Below, piece after piece: positions 7,507-17,100 of a stretch of DNA of 64,000 nucleotides; the first letter of the stretch is position 1; the number at the start of each line of letters is the position of its first letter. A model generated the notes under the pieces. It had not been told where the DNA came from, ran no database searches, and saw only the letters and a program-made list of their open reading frames with translations. The DNA comes from Saccharicrinis sp963677655. GTDB taxonomy: Bacteria; Bacteroidota; Bacteroidia; Bacteroidales; Marinilabiliaceae. Where the stretch lies: assembly GCA_963677655.1 (NCBI GenBank), contig OY782089.1; one strand, written 5' to 3'. The translations under genes were made by a program, and so were the position numbers.

Positions 7507-7850
7507 CAGACTAAAGTTATTGGTTAGACATCTTTTATAAAGCTATTTTAATATCTCCAACGTCCAAACATTCAGCTTCAAAATAATAATATTCTATGGT
7601 TCAGTACTAAATAATTCCTATAACATAGTACTAAATAAAAAGTAAAACCGTGAAACTAATATTTGGTATAATACTATAGCATTGTAATTTTTTATAATAT
7701 AGCTATAGGTGACAACGCAATTTAGACGAAACAATAACACCAAGCAATTAAGAAAAACAACATTTTGCACTTTCACATGAGCACTTAATGACTTATTTGT
7801 TGAATTCGTTGTGCATTTTGTATATTTGTAAAAAATAGCATATTAAAATT
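7507..7850. other. Intergenic region with the promoter of the AAA ATPase gene
   Basis: No gene is seen in about 340 bp. It separates the StbB-like operon from the cargo. The only recognisable element is a promoter near its right end. Confidence 0.6.
7799..7828 (+). promoter_or_regulatory. Bacteroidota-type promoter of the AAA ATPase gene
   Basis: TATATTTG at 7821-7828 matches TAnnTTTG, with a TTG-containing -33 region (TTTGTTG) about 20 bp upstream. The start codon follows 22 bp downstream. Confidence 0.5.
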
Positions 7851-9020
7851 ATGAGAACATTATATCAGAAATTTGAGACGCTTTTGCAAAATACTACAAC
7901 AGATTTTAAACGTTATCTATACGAAAATGTCTCCTGGGATAGCCGAATGGTTGGGATTATTGGTGCTCGTGGAGTTGGCAAAACAACAATGATTTTACAA
8001 CATATCAAGGAGAAATTAGATAGCAAAAAAGCATTATATGTATCAGCCGATGATATGTATTTTAGTGAAAACAGACTTCTCGACTTAGCTGATGATTTTT
8101 ATAAAAATGCAGGAGAACACTTATTTATTGATGAGATTCATAAATATACAGACTGGTCTAGAGAATTAAAAAATATATATGATTCATTTCCAACTCTGAA
8201 AGTTGTATTCACAGGCTCTTCTGTGCTCGATATACTGAAAGGTTCAGCTGATTTAAGTCGTCGAGCCATAATTTACAAGTTACATGGTCTCTCTTTTCGT
8301 GAATATCTGAAATTCTATCATAACTATGAAACAGAAATTTACTCATTAGATCAAATCATAAATAATGAAGTGAAACTTGAAAATATTCAACATCCACTAC
8401 CATTCTTTAATGCCTATTTAAAACGTGGGTATTATCCTTTTGGAATTGAAAATGAAATGAATTTGCGTTTAGGTCAAATCATTGTACAAACATTAGAATC
8501 TGACATTCCGCAGTATGCAAATCTAAATGTAGGAACAAGCAGAAAACTTAAACGATTGCTTTCTATTATTGCTGAAAGCGTACCTTTTAAACCCAATTTT
8601 TCTAAAATATCAGAAATGATTAATGTAAGTAGAAATTCTTTAGACGATTATTTTTCATATATGGAAAAAGCTGGACTTATCGGTCAATTACGAAATGAGA
8701 CAAGTGGTATCCGCGGATTAGGAAAAGTTGATAAAGTATATCTAGATAATACTAATATCATTTTCAACTTGGTTGGAGATAAATCAAATGTTGGAAATTT
8801 ACGTGAAACTTTCTTTTTCAATCAAATGCGAGTAGAAAATGAAGTAATATCTTCAAAAAAAGCTGATTTTGTAATTGATAATTATACGTTTGAAATTGGA
8901 GGGAAGAATAAACAACAAAACCAAATAAATAAAGACGGGAAATCATTTGTGGTAAAGGATAATATTGAATATGGTTACCTTAATGTTATTCCTCTTTGGG
9001 CATTTGGATTAAATTATTAA
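7851..9020 (+). CDS. AAA-family ATPase with DUF4143-type C-terminal domain
   Basis: This 389-residue cytosolic ATPase has Walker A GARGVGKTT near residue 37, Walker B LFIDEIHKY near 93-100 and a sensor-like FTGSSVLDIL motif near 120. That is the layout of the AAA_14/DUF4143 family common in Bacteroidota. The C-terminal half has a winged-helix-like segment (KISEMINVSRNSLDDYFSYMEKAGLI) and ends with a nuclease-like fold pattern (ADFVIDNYTFEIGGKNKQQNQ). Members are widespread but functionally uncharacterised, and defence or regulatory roles have been proposed. It is monocistronic with its own promoter, and the next 250 bp hold a gene remnant. It looks intact and full length. Confidence 0.85.
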   Translation: MRTLYQKFETLLQNTTTDFKRYLYENVSWDSRMVGIIGARGVGKTTMILQHIKEKLDSKKALYVSADDMYFSENRLLDLADDFYKNAGEHLFIDEIHKYTDWSRELKNIYDSFPTLKVVFTGSSVLDILKGSADLSRRAIIYKLHGLSFREYLKFYHNYETEIYSLDQIINNEVKLENIQHPLPFFNAYLKRGYYPFGIENEMNLRLGQIIVQTLESDIPQYANLNVGTSRKLKRLLSIIAESVPFKPNFSKISEMINVSRNSLDDYFSYMEKAGLIGQLRNETSGIRGLGKVDKVYLDNTNIIFNLVGDKSNVGNLRETFFFNQMRVENEVISSKKADFVIDNYTFEIGGKNKQQNQINKDGKSFVVKDNIEYGYLNVIPLWAFGLNY

Positions 9021-9072
9021 AAATACTAAAACACATAAAACCGAGGTTTTAGGTTGATAGGTTGAAAGAAAG

Positions 9073-9105
9073 ATTTATAATTTGGATGAACTTTATTGCA
9101 ATTAA
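9073..9105 (+). pseudogene. 3' remnant of a copy of the 141-aa gene
   Basis: The last codons (IYNLDELYCN, then TAA) match the last codons of the gene at 9811-10236 (IYILDELYCN). The 3' flanking bases also match for about 20 bp (ATTAACAAT..G.ATCAT). The rest of this copy is gone. Confidence 0.6.
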
Positions 9106-9810
9106 CAATGGGAATCATAAGGACTTGTAATTCTTAGAACAGCTATATGAAAAACTTAAAAACATAAATAAATCACTTTGGTATACAATTTAATTTTCTA
9201 AATAGTACCCATTTTCAATCGCTTTACTAAGAAATATTTAAAGTATATTTTAAACAACTCCATCTTTTCTATGTCAATTATTTGTTGAATAAAACAACAA
9301 ATTATACAAAACAAAAAAAGGAGAATCGTTATTCTCCTTTTATACTTGTGATAGTAAGGGAAAACCATTTGAATGGTTTGAGTCAAATATATAGAAAATA
9401 ACGTTAAGTCAAAACGCCAATGCTATCTATAAAGCAAAATGGTATTATAATACCCTAACATAGCAATAAGATTTTCCAATAGTTTCCGTTATGATAAGTT
9501 GAATCTTATGTTGTTATAAAATCCGGTTTTAATAAAAAATAATACGCTTAACGATAGGTATTAATATAGTTTCTTATCAAACGTTCCATTAACAAAATAG
9601 AATAAAAGTCCTTATATCGTTAATCCAAAATTAAACAGTTATAATCTATTTTAGGATTATTTATAACTAACGATTATATTTGAATAAATGAAATACGTAA
9701 TTTACTTGTAATAGTACTTTGTTCGTATTCTAAATAATATTAAGCCACCATTCTTATTCCCTTTTTAGCTATTTAAATAGAGAAGTTAATTATCTAATCG
9801 AATTTCTTTA
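9106..9810. other. Intergenic, terminator and no gene seen
   Basis: About 700 bp of AT-rich DNA. A strong terminator lies at 9316-9341. The remainder shows no credible coding frame, and a short minus-strand ORF overlapping the terminator is not supported. Confidence 0.55.
9316..9341. terminator. Intrinsic terminator (bidirectional)
   Basis: AAAAGGAGAAT, loop CGTT, ATTCTCCTTTT: a perfect 11-bp stem with a tetraloop, flanked by A and T runs on opposite sides. It would end transcription in both directions. Confidence 0.75.
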
Positions 9811-10051
9811 ATGAAAATAAAATATAAGTTTTTTCCAACGGAAAAGCTGTTTGTGTACCGTGTTTATGGTAAGTTTTCAATAAATAAGTGGAAAAATTAT
9901 TATCATACAATAATGTTAAGAAAAGAATGGGAATGTATTGAAAATGTATTAGTAGATCTAAGGGAAACCAGTAATCTAATTGATATTATAGATGATATCC
10001 CTGAAATGAAAACATTCCGAAAAGATATCATAAAAAAGAATTACAAGACAG
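9778..10051 (+). repeat. Direct repeat, left copy (leader and 5' part of the 141-aa gene)
   Basis: Matches 13613-13881 over about 270 bp with scattered substitutions and a 5-bp indel just after the start codon. The pair brackets about 3.6 kb that holds two exported-protein genes and the toxin-antitoxin pair. Confidence 0.7.
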
Positions 10052-10236
10052 TACTTTTAGCTGATAATCAGGATAGAACCGTTTTTACTCATTTATACGT
10101 TAATGAGTTATTACAAGATTACCCTTGCTCCTATTGTTCTACTATAGAATATGCATTAAAAGTTTTTGAAATAGATATACTTTTACCTGAATTTGAAGAA
10201 ATGATTTATATTCTTGATGAACTTTATTGTAATTAA
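9811..10236 (+). CDS. Hypothetical 141-aa protein (intact member of a locally duplicated family)
   Basis: This cytosolic protein begins MKIKYKFFPTEKLFVYRVYG. The layout 'VYRVYGKFSINKWKNYY...WECIENVLVDLRETSNLID' suggests an alternating beta/alpha fold, somewhat like STAS/SpoIIAA-type proteins common in Bacteroidota. This is a visual impression, not an assignment. Two broken copies lie nearby: a 3' remnant at 9073-9105 and a truncated copy at 13646-13904. The upstream 33 bp (AGAGAAGTTAATTATCTAAT) are conserved between this copy and the truncated one, so the duplication included the leader. Function is unknown. Confidence 0.65.
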   Translation: MKIKYKFFPTEKLFVYRVYGKFSINKWKNYYHTIMLRKEWECIENVLVDLRETSNLIDIIDDIPEMKTFRKDIIKKNYKTVLLADNQDRTVFTHLYVNELLQDYPCSYCSTIEYALKVFEIDILLPEFEEMIYILDELYCN

Positions 10237-10368
10237 CAATTGGTATCATTAGACCAATTCCAGAGCTATCCTAAACAATTTGAAAATTAAAATTTTAGCC
10301 TATAAACATAGACATTTAGGAAACGCTCTGTACTGAAATATTAATATCAAAACTTAAAACCCCAAATT

Positions 10369-11007
10369 ATGGTACTTGAAATAATAATAAAAGAAATGAG
10401 TTTTTTCAATAAATATTCAAGAACTCTTGCCAACGTTTTTTTGCCTGTTGAAGCAAAAGCAATTATTAAATTTTCATTATCTATTTTATTACTTTCTAAT
10501 TGTATAAACGATTTCTCACAAAATACAGTTCAACTCCACCCTGTTGTTGGAGATACTATTAGCTATAGTGAAAAAGTTGCTTTTTATCTCTTTCCAGAAA
10601 TAAATGATTCTAGTTTTATTGAAGGAATAGTATTTTTTCAGGATTCAGCTTTTAAAGTGAAAATAACTGAAAAATATAAGGATAGCTATATATTATCTTT
10701 AGATTCAACTTTGCTCAAAAAATACAACAATAATATCGAAAAACTTATACATTATTATTCAACACTGGAAGTAGCGGATTCCGTTGAGCAAAAACAGCTA
10801 TTATTATCAAACACATCAACTATTCAATTAAGTCCAGAGTTTATATTAAACGAAGAAGAAAGAAAACAACTAGTAAAAGAATCTAGAAGATATTTACGTA
10901 AAAAAGATAAAGCAGAAGATTTAGGTTTGTGGGGAGTTGATAAAGATAACTATATCAAGGGGGCAAGTAATTCAAATATCTTTAAAGCAAAAATTAGATT
11001 TAAATAA
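10369..11007 (+). CDS. Hypothetical exported protein
   Basis: This 212-residue protein has an atypically long N-terminal lead, then a hydrophobic segment near residues 33-45 (IIKFSLSILLLSNC). That could be a late signal peptide or a weak lipobox. If translation starts at an inner Met (residue 10, MSFFNKYS) the signal position would be more normal. The exported part is rich in strands and acidic residues (VGDTISYSEKVAFYLFPEIND). The C-terminal part is highly charged (NEEERKQLVKESRRYLRKKDKAEDLG). No family is recognised. It lies between the 141-aa gene and an outer-membrane-like protein, without tight spacing. Confidence 0.5.
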   Translation: MVLEIIIKEMSFFNKYSRTLANVFLPVEAKAIIKFSLSILLLSNCINDFSQNTVQLHPVVGDTISYSEKVAFYLFPEINDSSFIEGIVFFQDSAFKVKITEKYKDSYILSLDSTLLKKYNNNIEKLIHYYSTLEVADSVEQKQLLLSNTSTIQLSPEFILNEEERKQLVKESRRYLRKKDKAEDLGLWGVDKDNYIKGASNSNIFKAKIRFK

Positions 11008-11430
11008 AATATGAATTTATAAAACTATTATTGATACCGATGATAATATAGAGCTTGTAAAGATAACTTCAAATGGCAGAATTTTTAATAAAGATGTTCG
11101 TATTGTCGTACTGTAAATGAATATTTAAAGAACATCTATGATATACAAGAGTAGTTTAAAGATTCAACTATCCGGAAATTCCGGATAGTTTGAAATAGAG
11201 TAAAAGAGATATGAATAGGTCTATTGACCATTATATTCTTGATATGATATAACAGTGAGGTATCGGATAAATAGTAAAAAAGGCACACAATATCATCAAT
11301 GAGATAGAATATTAAAAAAATAGGTAGTATAATAGGATAAACAATATGGTGTGGGATAACTCAATATTCCATTTACATACACTAACCATAGGTCAGCTTC
11401 AATTAAAGACAATAGCAAATTATTAGCAAT
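11008..11430. other. Intergenic with a possible gene remnant and a palindrome
   Basis: A 33-codon open frame at 11015-11116 (ending ITSNGRIFNKDVRIVVL) looks protein-like but has no start codon, so it may be a gene remnant. A hairpin follows at 11166-11190. The remaining sequence up to the next gene shows nothing recognisable. Confidence 0.4.
11166..11190. terminator. Near-perfect palindrome, terminator or operator
   Basis: AACTATCCGGAA and TTCCGGATAGTT are 12-bp perfect arms around a single A. There is no strong T-run after it, so an operator is as likely as a terminator. Confidence 0.45.
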
Positions 11431-12591
11431 ATGAAAAAAACACTATTAGCAATTTCACTTCTTTTCTCAAGTATAATTTATGGGCAAGATTTTGATAATT
11501 TGATGATAAATAAACATGTTGAATGTTCGGATATATCATATAATTGTGGACTGTATTTTATTAAATACATGCAAGAAGAGAAGTTAGATTCAGCACATAA
11601 CATAATTTATTATTGGGAAGGTAAATGTGGTGAAAGAGAACCTATATTTAGAGCTAAAATATTATTAGCATTGAAAGAGGGAAACTATAGTGATTCTTTA
11701 TTGACAGAAGGAGTCATGAATAATATCTATAACTATATTAATAGAATGGATATAATTAAGTATTCAAGCTATTATTCATATGATGAATACAAACCATATT
11801 ATGGATATACACCACCTGGGCAAGAGTTTGATAAAGGGACTCAAAAAATTGCAAAATCCTTGATCTCTAACTATAATTCCGAAACTATAGAATACCTATT
11901 TGCTGAATTTTATAGCGGAAATGTTGCCTTGTTCTTCTCAAAATTACAATCAGGTATATGTAAAAAATCTTTTCTAGCAGAAGAATATAATAAAGAAGTT
12001 GAGAAATATGTAAAAAAAGGAGAGTTTCATATAGCCTGGATAACTGGATTATGGATACCTACTGGAGATTTGACAACTCTAGGTATACATCCTGATTTAG
12101 GCTTTCAAATGGGTTCCAAAGTTGGGAAAATGAATTATGATTTCTCAATGACATTCAAATTTCTTAGGTCTGCTAATTACTATACAGCATACAGAGGTAA
12201 TAATCCAGAATTAACAGATAAATTCTTTGGTGGTTATATAGGTTTTGATTTAGGAAGAGATGTATATGTTAACAACGGGAACGAAATACAAATTACAGGA
12301 GGAATCGCATTTGATGGATTTGATGCTTTGGAAGAAGATGATGAATTAGATATTGATTCTGAATCAACATGGACTTACAACATTAATTTTGGAGTAGCTT
12401 ATAGATATTATATTACAAACTCTTTCTATATTGGTCTTAAAGCAAAATATAATATTGTTGATTACTCTTTGAATGGTGTGACTGACTTAAAAGGTAATGC
12501 TTTGACTGTTCAATTTTCCATTGGTGGTGTAAATAATGTATTTAGAAATAGAAACTTAAAAGCATTAGGATATAAATTGAGAAAAATATAA
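11431..12591 (+). CDS. Exported protein with outer-membrane beta-barrel-like C-terminal half
   Basis: This 386-residue protein has a clear signal peptide (MKKTLLAISLLFSSIIYGQ, cleavage near residue 19). Residues about 20-185 are soluble, helix-rich and Tyr-rich (YYSYDEYKPYYGYTPPGQ). Residues about 195-380 alternate polar and aromatic residues in strand-sized blocks (GDLTTLGIHPDLGFQMGSKVG, KMNYDFSMTFKFLRS, YNINFGVAYRYYITNSFYIGLKAKYNIVDYS), the look of a small outer-membrane barrel. The end is not a terminal aromatic residue. No specific family is recognised. It is monocistronic within the cargo region bracketed by direct repeats. Confidence 0.6.
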   Translation: MKKTLLAISLLFSSIIYGQDFDNLMINKHVECSDISYNCGLYFIKYMQEEKLDSAHNIIYYWEGKCGEREPIFRAKILLALKEGNYSDSLLTEGVMNNIYNYINRMDIIKYSSYYSYDEYKPYYGYTPPGQEFDKGTQKIAKSLISNYNSETIEYLFAEFYSGNVALFFSKLQSGICKKSFLAEEYNKEVEKYVKKGEFHIAWITGLWIPTGDLTTLGIHPDLGFQMGSKVGKMNYDFSMTFKFLRSANYYTAYRGNNPELTDKFFGGYIGFDLGRDVYVNNGNEIQITGGIAFDGFDALEEDDELDIDSESTWTYNINFGVAYRYYITNSFYIGLKAKYNIVDYSLNGVTDLKGNALTVQFSIGGVNNVFRNRNLKALGYKLRKI

Positions 12592-12783
12592 TACTTGGCT
12601 TCTAATGCAAAGTTAGGTACATTATAAGGATTTTCTAGATTGTTAATATATTTCAATTAGAGTATATATAGAGAGAGATAGATTTGGAAATAGATTGATA
12701 AGAAAGATGTATTTTCTCGCTAAGTAAATATCTTTAACAAGATACTAAGATTTAAATATGTGCTGTATATTTACGTACAACAC

Positions 12784-12814
12784 TTTAGTGTTACGGATAT
12801 TTTCCGTACCTTTG
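12784..12814 (+). promoter_or_regulatory. Promoter and operator of the toxin-antitoxin operon
   Basis: TACCTTTG at 12807-12814 matches TAnnTTTG. An inverted repeat TACGGA (12792-12797) / TCCGTA (12803-12808) overlaps it, which fits autorepression by the antitoxin or the antitoxin-toxin complex. The ATG follows at 12831. Confidence 0.55.
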
Positions 12815-12830
12815 TATAAAAGGAATAATT

Positions 12831-13115
12831 ATGGGAGCATTAAAACAAGATAAGGCAAGATTTGATACCAGATTACCACTAGAACAAAAACAACTTTTTG
12901 AGAAAGCTGCAATTTTAGGTGGCTATAGAAATCTAACAGATTTTGTTATCGTAACTGTTCAAAATAAAGCTAAGGAAATTATTGAGGAACGTGAAAAAAT
13001 AATTGCATCACAGAAAGATAAAGAGGTTTTCTTTGATTCTTTAGTAAATCCACCAAAACCAAATAATGATTTGATTTCTGCCAAGGATGAGTATAATAAA
13101 TTAATATCTAAATGA
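12831..13115 (+). CDS. DUF1778-type antitoxin
   Basis: This 94-residue protein opens with a ribbon-helix-helix pattern (KARFDTRLPLEQKQLFEKAA..GGYRNLTDFVIVTVQNKAKEII) typical of the DUF1778/TacA antitoxins. The N-terminal domain binds operator DNA, and the flexible C-terminal tail (FFDSLVNPPKPNNDLISAKD) would wrap and neutralise the toxin. The 'F..L.nPP.Pn..L..A...y' tail is a well-known signature. The stop overlaps the GNAT toxin start by 4 bp. An inverted repeat over the promoter supports autoregulation. Confidence 0.9.
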   Translation: MGALKQDKARFDTRLPLEQKQLFEKAAILGGYRNLTDFVIVTVQNKAKEIIEEREKIIASQKDKEVFFDSLVNPPKPNNDLISAKDEYNKLISK

Positions 13116-13615
13116 GTTATTTAACTGAACCGCTTAATACTAAGCATGACAGAATAAATTTTTCGTGTGGAAAAGATTTGTTGGACAATTATTTTTGGCG
13201 CCAGGCAAAACAGGATGTTAAAAGAAAGTTATCAGCTTGTTTCGTGTTAATTGAAAGAGAAGTTGATAGAATTTCAGGATACTACACACTTTCAAGTAAT
13301 AGTATCTCAAATGAATTAATTCCTGATTCTTTTAGGAAAAATTTACCAAAATCATATTCATCTATTCCCACAATACTATTAGGAATATTAGCAATCGACA
13401 AAGAGTTTCAAGGAAAAGGCATAGGTAAAATTCTATTAATTGATTCATTAAAAAGGTGTTCGAATACTACAGATTCAATTGGAGCATTTGCTGTTATCGT
13501 TGCCCCCTTAGATAAGAATGCAGAACGATTTTATAATAAATATGGATTTATTAAATTACCTGACAGCGGAAAGATGTTTCTACCCATGAAAACTATAAAA
13601 GAACTTTTTAAGTAG
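13112..13615 (+). CDS. GNAT-family acetyltransferase toxin (TacT-like)
   Basis: This 167-residue GNAT enzyme carries the acetyl-CoA pyrophosphate-binding motif in 'LAIDKEFQGKGIGKILLIDSL' (about residues 91-112) and the C-terminal 'AERFYNKYGFIKLPD' motif. Paired with DUF1778 antitoxins, these toxins acetylate the amino group of charged aminoacyl-tRNA and halt translation. The tRNA target here is inferred from the family. The opening 'LDNYFWRQAKQDVKRKLSACFVL' is typical of the toxin subgroup. The 4-bp overlap with the antitoxin shows translational coupling. On a plasmid this would act as a stability (addiction) module. The TAG stop lies exactly at the left edge of the second direct repeat. Confidence 0.9.
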   Translation: MSYLTEPLNTKHDRINFSCGKDLLDNYFWRQAKQDVKRKLSACFVLIEREVDRISGYYTLSSNSISNELIPDSFRKNLPKSYSSIPTILLGILAIDKEFQGKGIGKILLIDSLKRCSNTTDSIGAFAVIVAPLDKNAERFYNKYGFIKLPDSGKMFLPMKTIKELFK

Positions 13616-13881
13616 AGAAGTTAATTATCTAATCAAATTTCTTTAATGAAAATATAAGTTTTTTCCTTTGGAAAAGCTGTTTGTATACCGCGTTTTTGGT
13701 AAGTTCTCTATAAACGAATGGAAAAATTATTATCATACCGTAATAGAGAGAAAAGAATGGGAATGTATAGAAAATGTACTAGTAGATCTAAGAGAAACAA
13801 GTAATCTAATAGATATTATAGATGACATCCCCGAAATGAGAACATTCCGAATAGATATCATAAAAAAGAATTACAATACAG
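13613..13881 (+). repeat. Direct repeat, right copy
   Basis: Partner of 9778-10051. It starts at the TAG stop of the GNAT gene and ends in an A9 tract, where similarity to the left copy is lost. Confidence 0.7.
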
Positions 13882-13904
13882 TAAAAAAAAAGAAGCCAGG
13901 TTGA
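13646..13904 (+). pseudogene. Truncated, frameshifted copy of the 141-aa gene
   Basis: The start region is ATGAAAATATAA. A 5-bp deletion relative to the intact gene makes the fourth codon a stop. The downstream frame (13668 on) encodes EKLFVYRVFGKFSINEWKNYY and continues with close similarity to the intact protein for about 70 residues. Then it runs into a poly-A tract and ends KKKKPG. The C-terminal 60 residues are missing. Confidence 0.75.
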
Positions 13905-13925
13905 AAAACTCAACTCCTGACTTCT
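13886..13925 (+). terminator. Imperfect terminator hairpin after the truncated copy
   Basis: AGAAGCCAGGTTGA and TCAACTCCTGACTTCT pair with two small bulges around AAAAC, preceded by an A-run. It is a plausible intrinsic terminator for plus-strand cargo transcripts. Confidence 0.45.
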
Positions 13926-14015
13926 GAATTTCAGAAAATGGATATCTGGATTCGTTGTTCCCAGATATCATATGCAAAGATATGATTCTTAAATCAAATG
14001 TGTAAACCTGATATA

Positions 14016-14043
14016 CTAAAAAGAGGGGCATTTAACCCCTCTC
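14016..14043 (-). terminator. Terminator of the tra block
   Basis: Read on the minus strand, AGAGGGG, a 7-nt loop and CCCCTCT are followed by TTTTTAG. It sits about 60 bp past the stop of the last tra-block gene and looks like the end of the 25-kb transcript. Confidence 0.75.
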
Positions 14044-14101
14044 CTCCCTAACTCCATAAAGGAGCAATCTATACTAACTATGAACTATTTCTTTTAGTTT
14101 G

Positions 14102-17100
14102 TTACTTAGTCATCGCTGAATACTTCGTTTTAGGTTCATTCACCACCGTTTCTATATGTAACTCGTTACTGTCTAATTGATTTTGAAGTGCTTTAATTTC
14201 ATCTTTAAGTTGATTGATCCTTTCTGAATAATCAAAGGCACCTTCTTTAATGATTCTTTCATTGGTATAGATTTTATTTTCTGCTCGCTCTATACCCTTA
14301 TTATTTTCAACCATCTTTTTGTTTAAGGATAGTAAGGTCCCAGGAATCACCTTTGCCAATGGCTCATGACTCTTGGTTAGTTTTCCACTTGAATCTGGAT
14401 GGGTATATTTCATTCCTGATTGTTCTGATTTTACATACAGGTGGTACACCACGCGATTATCAAAATCTTTTTCAGACTCCAGGTTAACAGAAAATTTACC
14501 AAAAGAGAGTAACTGTTGTACTCCACACAGTGCGTTGTTTTGAATCACCTGGTTGGCTTTAGTATGAATCTCTTTTCCAACTTCCATAAAATCCTTATAC
14601 GCCTTGTTATTGATTTTTATTGTCTTATCTGATATATCGTAAGGATCCAAATCAGGAAATACTTTTTGAAACTCGTTTCTATCTGCTTTCAATGTATCCA
14701 GGGTCTTAAGCCGGATTTCTTTTTGTTGAGTGTGATAGTCAATTTCCCATCCGGCACTTTTGATTTGATCTTCAGCCACTTTTTGTTTGGTTTCCAATGA
14801 TTTTAATTCTTTATCCTTTTTGGTAATCTCTAGAAGCTCTGTCTTTCCAGTAATAGCTGCTGCTAATTCAGCAAAAGAAACGCTCTCTCCTGCTCCTTCA
14901 TCCACTGTTCGTGAACTTACAGAAGAGGTTTTGATCTGATCAATAAAATTCTGTTTTGTTCCTAACAAGGCAAAACGATATCCATCCAGTGAATTCTCTG
15001 TCGCATAGATAAAAGTATCAATGGTATTATTATTATGATTCTTTGCTAACCAGTTTCCCTGTCGTTCCCCTCTCCCATTTCTTTGCTCATAATCTTTTGG
15101 AGTCCACGGGATATCTAAATGATGCATCGCACAAGCTCTTTGTTGAATATTTTTACCTGTACCAATGGTTTGTGTTGAACCAAGAGCAATACGTATTTCT
15201 CCTTCATTTACTTTATGTTCAAATTCAGCTTTTTTCTTATCTGTATTATAATCATGAACAAAAGCAATCTGCTCGGAAGGGATATCATATTCTTCAATAA
15301 GACGATCCTTTATATCCTGGTACAGATTTAATTTAGCTGTTGGAGTTCCTATATCACTAAAAACAATTTGAGTTCCTCTAAGATCATTGAATTTATTATA
15401 ATACTCATGAAGATTCTTACACAGTCCTGGTATTTTAGATCCAGAGTCAACTGAGTATTCTGAGGAATCAACCAAACGCATATCAATGCTCATCTTTTTA
15501 GCCAGATCAGTAGCAATGAGCATTTTTGCTTTTTCTTCTCTTTCTGTAAGATGTGTACGTCCTATTAAATGAGGATCTCCTGTTTTTGCAAACTGCAGGA
15601 GATTGGCAGAGAAAGCTTGCTGCTCCTCAGTAGGTTTAATATTTACCAAAATCTCATTCTTTTTAGGCTTATCCACCTTCAGGTTATATTCATTGACAAC
15701 ATGGGCAATATCATTGTAAAGCTTAGCCAACTCAGGAACTTTAATAAAGTGCCTGAATCGTTCCTTTAATTTGATATCATTGGATGCTGTTATTTCATAT
15801 TCAGTAGATTTTAAAGCAAATGTTTTGGCCCAGGCATCAAAGGTTGGCATTCTTAATTCTTTCAGTTTATTGGGCCGCATATACTTCAAAATTAAGTACA
15901 TTTCTGTGATGCTGTTAGAAATATGCGTGCCTGATAAAAAGGTGATTCCTTTATCTCCATTATGATGATCCTGTATATGGCGTACAGCAGATAATAGGTT
16001 AAAAGCCCTGTTACTTCCATTTGATGGACTCAATCCGGCAACCTGAAAATGACGTGTGGTATACTGCAAGTTTTTAAACATGTGAGACTCATCAACAAAT
16101 AGATGATCCACTCCCATTTTATCAAAAGAGGGAAGATCATCTTTTTTCATCTGATCCTGCAGCGTTCTTAATTTGACTTCTAATGAGTTTTTTCGTTTAA
16201 TAAGCCCTTTGATTTGCATCTTATTGGGCTGATTTTCTCCATTTAATACTTCCAGATCTATATCCAGATTTTTGATTTCCTCTTTGATCAATTTCTCTGA
16301 TGTATTTGGAGAAGGTTTAATTTTTCCAAATTGCTCATGAGTCATGATGATCACATCATAATCATTATTCATCATACGATGAAAAAACTCTTTTCTGTAT
16401 GAAGGAGAAAGATTCTTTTCAGTAGGAAACAAAACTCTGGCTGTTGGATAGGCTTTTTTAATATCACGATAAATAGCTTCTGTATTGGCTTTCAATCCAA
16501 TGATCATAGGTTTATTGACTTTACCCATTCTTTTCATTTCCACAGCTGCCATTGCTGCAATTAGGGTCTTCCCTGCTCCTACTTTATGATCTATTAGTCC
16601 TCCATTATCACGTATAACCTGCCAGGTAGCTGCCTTTTGTTGTTCTCTTGGAGTAAAGTGTTGTACCTGGTTAAAGTTTAAGGGAATAGTAGCATTCTCA
16701 TTTTTTACATTCTGTAATTGAAGAAGAAAATATTTTCTTTCTAACCCAGCATGATATCCTGTCTCTTTATTGATAAATGCTTTAAATTTTTCTTTGATCT
16801 TATTTACATTATTCTCCACCTCAGCCATTGCCTTACTATCCACCTTGGTCACTTCATCCACAGTATAGGTGATTTTTGTGGAGGTATCATTAAAGGCATT
16901 CTGAAATATCTGTGAGGTCCTGACTCTTCTTCCATTTGCACATTTGACATCATAAATATCGCTGTTGCCTCCAGCATAATAAGTGTTATTTGAAATGTGA
17001 TAGGTATCACTACCCTCAAGATATTTTACTTTATAATTCCACTCTAAAGTTTCTTGTATAAACTTCTCATAGATATGATCATCAATCCATCTTTCACCAA

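Noticed and set aside
9198..9386. Minus-strand ORF of 62 codons
   Set aside because: It spans the strong terminator at 9316-9341, so it is unlikely to be coding.
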